DNA from: Strix aluco | Taxonomy: Eukaryota > Chordata > Aves > Strigiformes > Strigidae | NCBI RefSeq assembly: GCF_031877795.1 | Contig: NC_133971.1 | Coordinates: 86,328,446-86,392,445 of the forward strand | Length of the DNA: 64,000 nucleotides | Direction: 5' to 3' | Shown: positions 50,701 to 62,700 of the stretch, piece by piece | How the letters are laid out: every line of letters begins with the position of its first letter | Numbering within the stretch: position 1 is the stretch's first letter | Notes under the pieces: generated by a model | The model's input: only the letters and a program-made list of their open reading frames with translations | Database searches by the model: none | What the model was told of the DNA's origin: nothing | Position numbers and translations under genes: made by a program

Positions 50701-53700
50701 GATTTATGAGCTGGCATCAACAACTATCTAAAGAAACCTTGACTCACAATACCAAAGTGCTGGACAGTCTGATGGTAGATAGGTCAGGCAGATACTCAAA
50801 GCAAACTTCTCCTTGATGGAAGTAACTCTGGTAAGTCAGTAGCCCCTGAAAAGAAGCATTGAATTTAAGCAGATGCCCAGTTATCTCTGAGATGGGATCA
50901 GGTGAATCCTGCAGTCACTGTCTGATGCTTTTTATTCAATAAGAACATTTTTAAATTACCATCAGGGTAACCACAGAGCCTCCACGCTTGATGTACAGGC
51001 AATAATGGATCTAACTCTGCTGTGTTACTGTTGCAGAAAATATTTGACATAAATGAGCTGCTTTGATGCCTGACTCTTAAACAGCCAGAGAAGAAATCCA
51101 GCTCAGTTGCCCCCAGACCAACAGCTCCTCCATCTATGAATCACACAAATGTATTCCACCTCTCAAAATCCAGCAGTTCTCCACTGAGGCTCTGCACGGC
51201 TGCTCTGTAAGCATGGCACAGTGCATGTCCAAAGCTATTACCATAGCTCCAGTATCAAAACACATTCAGAGTTTTGAACGTCTCATTTCTCCCCACCCGC
51301 TCTGCAAACCGCACTTACAGTCTGAAAGTCAGCCTAGGCTCACCTGCTCAGCAGCTCTGAGGTGATTTGGACCCCTCTGTCCTTCCACTCCACTGCCACC
51401 CCCTGCCCTGCAGCACAGCAGCCTCACAAGCCCAGGGAGAGAAATGACAGGGGATCTGGGAGAGAGCTGAACCCTCTGAACAGCGCCACTTGAAAGCAAC
51501 CAACTTCTCTGTCAGCAGAACAAACTACTTGACTTTTGTGACCCATGAAGAAGGGAACTGAAGAACTACTTTGATCTACCCTGCCTTTATTGCATGCCTC
51601 GACCACACACCGGGTCTGTAGTGGCTGCAGCCTTTGCTTTCCTTTTCTTCCAGGCTTGCAAGCCCTCATTCCCCAGCAGTGGTCTGGGCAATGCTAGCAT
51701 GTTCAAAAACAACCTGACGGCAACCAGAACCAAGGCTGAAGGGAAATATATATGTATGTAAGAACAAGGCAGATGTACCTGGTAACTTGGCAACAAAGAA
51801 TAAATCAGTGCAAGAGCAAAAGGTGAGGGATAATTTAATATCATGCTGCCCTTTACCAGTTGACATCTCTTTCACTGCTTGGTTTTCACTGTGCTTGTGA
51901 TGGATTTACCTCATTTTCTTGACTGAATCATGATACCTCCTCCATTTGCAAACTCCACAGATGATTTGTTTCAAACTCTCATGTAATATATTTAACAAGT
52001 GGGCAAGCCAATCCCAGCCCTGTCTAGCACCAAGACAGCTGCTGGAGCATCCTAAAGGCACTGGGCAGGCAGGGCAGGCCCAGCTTGCATCAAAGCCAAG
52101 CTGCCATGCAGTGGAGGCCTTACTGTAAATGATTTCTATACTCCCACTGCAGCCAGAACAGCCTCCAATAGTTAATTTTCTCTAGGAGGACATTTTCAAG
52201 TTACAAATAAGGGTTGTAAGACAGTCCTTGGTCCCTCTGACACCCGGGGCCATCAGAGGCTTGGCAGGGTGAGAGAAGACCCAACTCAGAAAACATTCAC
52301 TGCCTCCCTGTTTCTATAGTGATGACACAGGAATGCTGGTCCTCAGCTGCCCCTATAGCAGCACCAGACAGACCCTAAAATTCACAGGCTTTCACAGCAC
52401 TGTCGTGCTACTAGCAACAGGATGGGCTGCAGCTCTGTTACAGGTATGTTCAGAAGTACTTTTGAGCACAGGAGGAGGAGCAAGCACCTGTGAAAGCTGC
52501 TTTTTGGGATGAGCAGGGTCAGCTTTGCCAGTCAGGAGCTGGCTGTATGTCCTGGGGTGGGTACGAGAGAGGGCTAAGCACATCGTTCTGCCCTGCAGCA
52601 TCCCAGCCTCCTGCTCCAGGGTGCGTGACACGGTGGGGAGGAGAATGTCTGTGTCATCTGGCTTAATTGTAGGAGTTGCTTCACTGTAGGGCTGCATCTC
52701 TCAGCTTTTCCTCATTCAGTAAGAACTGGGTCGCTCCCAATTTGACATGGTAGGAAAACAGCATCAGCCTCAGCTGATTTGGCTCAACTCCCACGAGTCA
52801 GTAAGAAATCAAAGCCTCGGCATGGAGAAGAGCTGCTATTCATTCAGGCAGGCTGAGGACCATTTGACCTCTTCTGGAAACCCTGTCACATTGTTTTACA
52901 AGGAAGTCCTTGTTTATCTGAGCTAACTTCCTTGTCAGTTACCACTTCTACCAGCCTGGCTCTGCTCTGAGGGTTTCAGTGATTAGGATAATGTCTTTCA
53001 TGTCTTGGTCCTGCACGCTTCTGAATGCTGTTATCTGGTGCTAAATAGTTGATATATCATACCCCTGTGCTGGTTGCACTACAGCTTGGTCTAATATGAT
53101 TCTCTTATACTGCCAGTGACTCTCTTTTTTTGCCTCTTTAATAGCATGCTTTGGAATGAATCACAAAGCCTCCTTCTGCTCTTCACTTTTGTACTAAATT
53201 TACTTTCCAAATCACTTCTGAAAGGTGAAAGTCAAACAGAGAAACTAATCTGTACTGAACTCATGCAATAGCTAGGCTGACGATAGCAGCCAGTACCTCT
53301 GCGCTACATTGCAATCCCTTCTGAGACAGCAGAGATGACCCTTCCTTAGAGACCAGCATCCGAAGTCCAACCTGAGCCCTGGTTGTGCTCCTGGGGTGAC
53401 TTTCCCTTGCATCTCCCAGGGTTTGACTCAGCAGCACAGAGTTAGCAAAAGCATGGCAGCGCAGGCAGCCCCTGGCCCCAGCCTTCCTCACAGTCCTGCT
53501 GCTTCCCCAATTAGTGCTCATTTCATATTGCACATTTGGTTTGTGTCTTTATTGAATTTCATCTCACTGATTGCAAATTGCTGCTGAGGTTGTCGAGCTC
53601 ATTTACAATTTCAGCTCTGCTACTTCTAAGTCCTATCCGCTTAATTCCCCAACAATTACTGCTGGGTTTCAGCACCAGACCCAGTCCTCAAAGCATCCCT

Positions 53701-56700
53701 AGCTGCACTGCACACTCTGCTGAGGATGACTTCCATTGTGCCACATCCACCTTCTCACCTGCCTTGTAGTTCACTCATGGGATTGTGCCAACAGTGTTCC
53801 TGAAGTCAACCTATAAGCATGTATTACATCTCCTTCCTCTGATCTACCAGGCCTGTTACTCTCAAGAACTGTATTAGATCAGTTTTATGTGATATGGCCT
53901 TATTAAAGCCTTACTAGACTGGCTGTTCCTTGATCTACCAGTGCTTACAAATAGTCCATTCAACGATTTGTCCCAGGACCTTTCTGGATAACATATTTAG
54001 GTTGCCTATCTCTCCTGCATTGTCATGCTCCTAAATACTGGGCAGAGTCTTTCCTCCAGTCCTCTGACACTTCCCTACTCTGCCATCCCATCTCAAATAC
54101 CTGGTTAAGAACAGGGAGACTGTTTCAAACAGTCCCTTATGTGCCCCGGGCAAATCTCCCAAGGTTGTGCTATGTGAATGCATCCCAGCTGTGCTAGTCC
54201 CCCTGCTCTCTCTCTACAGTGACCCACAGCCCAGCCCCTGATGTCAGGCTGAAACTATGTCCTCATAGACTAGGTCCAAGCTCCATCCCTTCAGACACTG
54301 GCAGGGTCCTGGCTATGCCCAATGGTTGAGAGTCAGCGCTGGAGGCTGGGGCATGGGTGAAGGCAGGTAGTTGCACAAGCAAGGGCAGCACCGAGTCTGA
54401 CAGGAGCAGCAGTCACTGCTCTCTGCCACCTGCAACCCTGTGGTAGGCCAGCAAAGCTGTTCATAAAGCAGGTATCAAACTGTCACAGTTTGGAGACTGG
54501 CATTTCACAGAATCACAGAATCATCTAGGTTGGAAAAGACCTTGAAGATCATCTAGTCCAACCATTAACCTCACATTGACAGTTCCCAACTCCACCATAT
54601 CCCTCAGCGCTAAGTCGACCCGACTCTTAAACACCTCCAGGGATGGGGACTCATCCACCTCCCTGGGCAATCCATTCCAACGCCTAACTACCCGTTCTGT
54701 AAAGAAATGTTTCCTAATATCCAGTCTAAACCTTCCCTGGTGCAACTTGAGGCCATTCCCTCTTGTCCTATCACTTGTTACTTGGTTAAAGAGACTCATC
54801 CCCAGCTCTCTGCACCCTCCTTTCAGGTAGCTGTAGAGGGTGATGAGGTCTCCCCTCAGCCTCCTCTTTTCCAGACTAAACAACCCCAGTTCCCTCAGCC
54901 GCTCCTCGTACGACCTGTGCTCCAGACCCTGCACCAGCTTCGTTGCCCTTCTCTGGACACGCTCGAGTAATTCAATGTCCTTTTTGTAGTGAGGGGCCCA
55001 AAACTGAACACAGTCATCGAGGTGCGATTTCAAACAAACCAGCACCGATTTCAGTTCATTATAAAATGCCAAGCAGTAAACATCAAGGTTCAGGAGCTGC
55101 TGTCTCTGTACAGCAGGATGGGGCTGAGAGTTGGAGGGTCTCAGTGGCCCTAATGCCAATTGTTCTCATTTGCACATTGAAACCTAAGTGAGGGGCCATT
55201 CTTAGCAGTGGCCAATAACAAGGAGCAGAGAGACACCTTAGAAGCAGCTTTTTAAACTCTTACAGATACTCCTGATGGTCTTTGCCCCTGGTAGGTTTTT
55301 ATGCAAAGTCTAACAGGTGAATCAACAAAATCTCTGGAGATGCTGCCCAAGTAATTTTTTTCACTCATATACATCCATGCAAGCAGAAAAAGGCAAACTT
55401 CGTTCTGTGTGGTTGAATGAACTAGTTAATCTCAGCAGGTGGGTTTCATCAAAATGCTGTATTTCATAACCTGAAAGAGCAATAGCTCTAATAATGAAAG
55501 CTGGCCTGCAACCATATGTTTAAGAAACAATTCCTGCAAAGCCACTGACAAAAGGGATTTGAATTTACCAGTTTGACTTTGCACTGAAACTAACTACTGT
55601 GCTGACAAAGTCACCTTACCTGCAACTCAGTAGCTAAGGGATGTGAGTGACCAGTAGTGTCCTGAGGTGCGTGATGCACATCTTGAGGCTTGGAGCCCAC
55701 CAGAGCACCCTTTGATGGGATGGGAGCTGCAGCAGGATAGACCCTGCAGGGCAAACCAAATCTTCCAGGCTGGCTTATTCCCTAAAACATCTGCTAAGGG
55801 AGGGAAATGCCAGTGCGCAGAGAGGCAGGTGGCTGGGGGAGGCAAAGGGGGGACAGCCCAACTGGCACAAAGTGGAGGCAGCACTAATTCCAGGGACTCT
55901 GCCCATCTACTTCATTGAGCTTTGACATGCCACCAGACCTTGTTTTACAGCAGACATAAATCTGACCAGCAGTCCATATCAATCTTAAAGATTCAGCAGG
56001 GAATAAGAAAGAAACTTTCAGATTTTGTGGCAGAAGAAAATGAACAGTTTTACCAGAAAACAACTACTTAAGCTGTGAATGCAATTTCAAAACAATTTTA
56101 AGAAAGCTCCTGCCCACTTCAGCATACCCAGAGGTCCTTCGGGATGACAGCAAAGGAACCTGCACTCATTTATTGTTTCCACATCACCCGGCCACGGTGC
56201 AGAGAGCCAGGGGACGCCTCGTCCCCTCCCTGCAGAGCTAGCAGCAGCCCCATAAGGCATGGACAAACCTCATGGGCTACTGCAGAAGGGTATAAGGAAA
56301 GACTCGGATGCAACAGGAACACCTGTAGCCATGAGGTGTTCACAGTCCTTACTGCCCTGGGCAAAAGCATAGACTGATGCTGAGAGGTCTGCTGGCACCC
56401 CTGATTCATGCCCTACAAGGAGAGGCAGGATTAGGTCCAAAATACCCAGTGAAATATTTGCAAACCTGAAAGGTTTAACAGGCCTCTTATCTGCAAAATC
56501 ATTCATGCTTTTAAAGACAGAGATTGACTTTTGCTGCCAGTCAGTGTTAAATGGGCAGCAACAGGCCAATGTAAAACAAGTGTTTCTCTCCTAGCTGTGA
56601 AAGGATGAGTATTAAGACAACAGGCATTTATTTAGCATCTTACCCTCTAAGTGAGATACAACAGGAACCTGGTCTTCAAGACTTCTCATACAAAAGAGTT

Positions 56701-59700
56701 GTTCAGTAAAATATGTTTATATAAGCAGGAAAGGTCACACTCACTTCCTGACCAGCACAATCCATTAGCTAATTTCCTGAAGGTTTGGGTCATTTCAAGT
56801 ATTTCACATCCTGAAAGGTCAACAGCTGCCGTAATGGGGAAAAGCCCTGGAGCATATATTTGAGTGGCTTTCTCCTCAGAGAGCACACTTGGATGGCATT
56901 TGTCTTGAGGCTATCAATATTTGCTAAAGATGACTAAAACATCACCTTGCTCTTGCTGCATTAGTCATGAAGGACACAGACCACAAAAACATGAGAGCAA
57001 ATGGACTTGTACTTAGTGCATGCTCCCAAGCCTGTTGTTGTAAAACCCCTGGGATCCTTCTTCCCACACAAGGATATTTCATAGCATCACAGGGTTAGAA
57101 AGTAATTGAGGTTGGAAGAGGCCCCCAGAAGTCTCTACTCCAACCTCCTGCCCAAAGCAGGGTCAGCTCTGAGGTCAGGTGCCGTTGCTCAGGGCTCTAC
57201 CCAATCTGGTCTTGAAAAACCTCCATGGACAGAGATGGCACCACCTCTCTGGGCAAGCTGTCCCATTACTTGATCATCTTACAGTGAAAGTTTTTCCTTA
57301 TATCCAGTCCAAGCCTCTCGTTTCAACTCATTTCAGCTGTTGTGTCTCATCGTCTCTTCATGCACTGCTGTGAAGAGCTTGGCACTAATTTTTTGTTGAC
57401 CTCCTTGTAGGCACTAAGAGGCTGCTGCTGAGTTCCTTCTCCAGGTTGAAAAAGTCCAGCTTGACCATGTCATTACAGCCATAGCATGGGGCAGCTGTGG
57501 CCCGCAGTCTGAGATCCAGCCATCTGGGGACACTTGTGACACAGGTATCTGTTTTGTTTAACAGGGGTAACAATTCATCATGAATTCAGCACAAGACATC
57601 CACATGGCCAGAGTGAGCCAGAAGCAGAGGTTTGCAGCATTGTTCCTGTACAGCACAACCTGCCAACACCATTTCCTTATTTAAGGAAATTAAGTAAATG
57701 AAGCCCAAGAAGGAAATTTCAAGTATGATTCCCACTTTAATATGTTTCTTTTTTTTTTTTTTTTTCTGCCTTAAGTGTAAGTTTGAAATGGGCTTAAAGA
57801 AAACTCCTAAAGGCAAATCCTGCTGAATGCCACAGGGATTGAATTCCACCCCTCCCCATTTCACAGCCCTCTGTCCTTACAATAAGCTGACCAACATCCC
57901 CAGCTTTCCTGCACCCTAAGTGTAAGGGTCCAGATTTCCAAATACACCTCCACATTTCTTTTTATTTCCAAAGCAGGTCTCCCAGCTAGCTTTTTTCTTC
58001 ATGTCAGGCTTTTACTATTTACAACCTAAACTAAACTAGGTGTTCTCTAACCTCATTTTATTTCAGTGCTAATCACATCAGTATTTGCACCCAGGTGCCA
58101 GCAGGAGATGGCCTGGAGGAACCACAGAGCTGTTGCCAGCCAACTGAGCTGCAGGACTCATGTTTAGAAATAACAGATCTCTCCACCTGTCTGCTTTAGG
58201 AACCACTGTGGAGTCTTCAAGGAATGTAAGTGTCATCTGAAATGCAATCACAGAGCAAAACTGCAGTGGACATAGCGCACTGATTGAAACCAAAGCTGAA
58301 TGCTCTATAGCAACCACACTGAGCACATCCAGCAAAGACTAGCTTCCATAAAGGCAGCTGGCTGTCCAGTCCTTTTAAAATCAGGCCACTTATTTAGGCA
58401 TCTAGTTATAGAATTGGGAGGTTTTTTTCCAGGCAGTGTTGGCACGGATGTGCATGTCTCAGTGATCATTTTATTTTATCTCAATTTTCATTGCAAATCA
58501 TTTATGCTCATTCTGATATAAAATGGCCATCAGGCAGAGCAGGAGACTAAGGAAATTACCCAGAACATGATAAAGAGCAATAGTAGCAGTTAGTGTCCAC
58601 TGCACCAGCAGCAGAATGCATACACTGATGTTATTTATGAAGAGGTGGTGCTCCCTGAAGCAGATGCCCAGCTGCCAACACACACATTTTATCATAAAGT
58701 CCCTGATATTTACAGCTTCTCTTAAATCTCCACCTCCTGGATTCACGTGGATTGAGAGATTTTTGGATTCTAAAATGCCTCAATTTCAAAGTCAGTCTTA
58801 GGAGTTAGGGGGCTGATACACACGCTGGACACATAGCATCAGTTCACATAAGGAAATGTGTTTTTCAAAATATGCCAGGTATCCCTTTAAGATTGCAATT
58901 AGAGCCTGGTTTTGAAATGACCTCCAGGCAACCTTCAATTTTTGAAGGTATAATTACGTGTGGATGAAAAGCTAGAGGCTATTTATGAACAGGAGGCCTT
59001 TAATGTTTTATTTTCTGGCTGCACATCATGTAGTTTTCTGTATCATCGAATCACAGAATATCCTGTTAATATCCTGTTAATGTAGATTTTTTCCCAGCAT
59101 TAATGGAGACTGCCCTTTGCAAAGCACCAAGTTATTCCTGAGAATTGCGCTCTGCTACAAAGTGGAATATGTCCAGGAACAAAAAGGCTGTAAACCACTA
59201 TTTATTCCACTTCCACTGCAGATCTAGAAGGTTCTGTTCAAAAGAGAAACTAAACCATTTCTCAGACACACCCTGCTGCAACCAGCATGGTTAGTGGCTA
59301 ACACAAAGGCCCAGGATTTCTATCAGTATCTGTCCTGGCCAGCCTATTGCAATGGGAAGGCAACTCTTGCCTGGACCTTTCCTGCTAGGCAGCCCAAATC
59401 TGGGCTGGTCCTGGCTGATGGCCACTCTTCTCAGAGTTTGGGATTAAAGGCATAAAGCAGAATTAGATCCTACTAGATTAGGACCTAGTTAAGATTACTG
59501 AATTAGATCCAAGGTAGCATAGCCCAGGTGAGATGCTGTGGGTGCAGTGCTGTCAAGTCAGACAGCCTCCTATTTTATCCACAGCCTCATACAAACACCA
59601 GGCCCATGGATGCTGCAGCTAATGTGACTCTGCAACAACACAACTAGAGTCACCACACCAGTAGCAGGGGTGGGATGGAAAGACCCCATTGCACAAACTC

Positions 59701-62700
59701 TTCCCAAGTCCATAGGAGATTCTCTGCAGCAGGTAAAGTTCTGACAAAGAACCTGGCCCAAGTGAACAGCACAAAGCCTCCCTAGAGATGAGGTATCACT
59801 GCAGAAACTTGACTATATGAGTAAGAAATCCCAGTACACCCAGAGTTTGTCCTCCATCTGCTCACACTGCCCAGGGTGTATCACTGCCTGCAGACATCTC
59901 CATCCTCTTCCCCACAGTTAGGCACCAGGACACAGCTAGAGTACCCACTGTTCTCTGCCCTGCTCACACCAGCATTCAATTGAAGCTGTGAATGTTAGCA
60001 GGACCCTTGCCAGGTTTGAGGGTGCACACTTCACTTATGGAAGTCAAGTCAGGGGATGTGTAACACTGAATACATTCATTTCATTCATGCAGGTCCTTAA
60101 CTTGGTATATGGGAGAATGGGGACAGACAGATCCGTAAACAAAGGGCCCAATCCTGACCCTGCTTGCAAGGGAAAAGCATCAACACTGCTTTCTGTAGGC
60201 TGTGGCACCCAAGCTTTCCAGGGAGATCAGGTGCCCCAGTGAAGACATTTCTATTGCTTAGCTTGGGAGAGACAAATTCACAGCCTGAGCCAGTGTATCA
60301 GTGAAATGAATTTTTTGCTATAACATAAAGGTTAAACTGCAATAATGTTGCCAAGGCATCAATTCAATGATAGAGATATATAAAGGCCATCTTTTTGCTA
60401 GAGTAATTTGGCCAAACTGCACAGACTTTCCAATTTATACCAGCAAAACACACAGCCCATAGTGACAGAGCAATGTGGTCTTACAGTAGAAAACCAGTGT
60501 TGATGGATAGCAACATGCCCTGGCTACTTGCCAGGCCTGAATTAACCATCTGAGCTACTACAATGGATGGCTATGGGCAAAAATATAACTGCCATTATCT
60601 CAATATTAGGACTGGTCTAAGTACTTCATTACCAAATAATTACTCTTAGAGATAGCCCACACAGTGGGAAAATGTTGATTTTGTTTAACTGGAACAAACT
60701 TCTATTGGCTGACCCTGGGCATATTATTATAATTTATTTTTTAATATCAATATAAGTATATAACCACTTTATTCTATTGCTTCTGTATACCTTAGAGGTT
60801 CAGAACCAATGCAGTTATGTCAGCTCATACTAGGGGTGCTCTGATCTGGAGTGTCATGTCTCCATCCACCAGGATGCACCGGTCGATAAGCTGATATCAC
60901 ATAGAGAATCACAGAATGTTTTGAGTTGGAAGGGACCTCAAAGATCATCGAGTTCCAACTCCCTGCCATGGGCAGGGACACCTTCCACTAGACCAGGTTG
61001 CTCAAAGCCCTGTCCAACCTGGCCTTGAACCCTTCGAGGGAGGGGGCAGCCACAGCTTCTCTGGGCAACCTGTGCCAGTGTCTCACCACCCTCACAGGGA
61101 AGAATTTCTTCCTTAGATCTAATCTAAATCTACCCTCTTTCAGTTTAAAGCCATTACCCTTCATCCTGTCACTACACCCCCTTATAAAGAGTACCTCACC
61201 AGAGGGACTTAAGTCCTTAGAGGGAGTTACGTGTTTTTCTCCTGGCATGTGCAAGGTGCACACCTGCACTGATGCAGTCAACAAGAGAGCAAGCAGGAAG
61301 CTGCATGGATTTGCAACACCTACCTTAATGCAGCAGGAGCAGCACTGAGAAGGAGTGAGCAATTCATGCCTAGGGATATGCATGCCAAGGGCAGGAAAGC
61401 ATAGGAAAAAGCAAACTATTCCCTGAACCCTGCTTTCCTCTCTGTCCTCTGAGTGCCTCCATCCTTGAAGTAGGAGGAGCAAACTAGAGCTGCAGGGAGG
61501 TTTGTCTTACTTGTGCTAGAGCTTGGGGTGGCTTGGCCCCTAAAAAGGATCTGTCCTTAGAGGAGAGGGTCCACATGCATATCTGATCGGTTTGTCAAGG
61601 CTGCAGTGAGAGGTGCAGCTGACCCTTAGCATCTGCTAAAAGCCCTCTGATTTGTGATTTAACATCAGCTGTTTGCCTGATTGGGCTGCAGCTGAGAGAT
61701 TTCTGGCACTGTTGCTTGAAGGGGTGTGGTATACCTTAGGGGGAGAAGGAGTAAGAAATGCTGCTGCCCAGGTTTCCTCATCTCTGATGCTTTATGACTT
61801 CTGAGTCCTCTGCAGTCAGACTGAGCAAAAAGGAATTAATTTTAGGGCCTCGAGCTACGCAATGACCCTGCCATCCTGAGGCAAGCAGCTCAGGCAAGCT
61901 GCAGCCAACTTAGCCTGTCACTGTGGTGGATTCCTGCTGGTGGGAGATCTGCAGTTCCCTGACATGCTTGGCCAGGATTGGGCTGACCCATCCCCATGCT
62001 CAACCCTAACCTTCCTTGATTTTCTCTCAGCTCAAATCAGAGCAGTGTTGCTCCCAGCCTCTCACCTTGCCATCGGTGGTGACTGCAGCAAAGACCGTGG
62101 AGGAGTAAGGGGACCATGCAACATCCCCTACAGCAGAATTCAGGTCATAAATAAACATCGGAGTCCTGTAAAAAAAGAACCAGGGAAAAGAACTCATTTA
62201 AACACATGCAGATTTGGAAGTGAAACGTTGAGCTATAAACACTTTGATGCTGCAGCCTGTGTTGTTCAAGGCCAGCTGCAGAAGTGGGAGATAAGGTATT
62301 TCTCTATGTCAGATACCAACCAGGGTCTGAGCCAAAGGCAAAGCAAAGCTGAGCATCAACCCAAATGGGTTGGGATTGGTTCTGCTACGATGAGAATAAA
62401 GGTAGCATGCTTCTTTCTTTCTGAAAGCATTTTGAAAGCTTCCCCCCAACACACCAGAGTCTCTCTGGTTAATAATCATATGGGAAAAAGTGATTTTCCC
62501 TCTCTGGACTTCTGACAACATTGAATATTAGAGCAGTATTGGCAACAGGAAATATTGGACTCTGATTTACAACAAAATCAATTTTCTTATTGAAACCAGA
62601 CATTCCTCAACCACTAACCCTGAACTTCATTATGTATTTTTAAGTGTTCCAAATTTTTTTTTGCCTCTCTGTCTCTTAGGAGGTGTCTGACCCCTGAGGC

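Larger units (their letters stand above)
45754..62065 (-). other. DNAI1: DNAI1 intron of 16.3 kb
   Basis: Contains one LTR and three recognisable CR1 fragments, listed separately. A T17 tract lies at about 57750-57766. A tiny CR1-tip-like ATCGAATCACAGAATATCCT sits at 59044. No other exon or RNA gene is recognised. Confidence 0.55.

Noticed and set aside
54521-55159. A 212-codon minus-strand frame as a host gene
   Set aside because: It is the tail of the CR1 reverse transcriptase frame; the copy is truncated at its 5' end and ends at the CR1 terminal repeat.
59044-59066. An additional CR1 insertion
   Set aside because: Only about 20 bases resemble the CR1 tip; too short to call.
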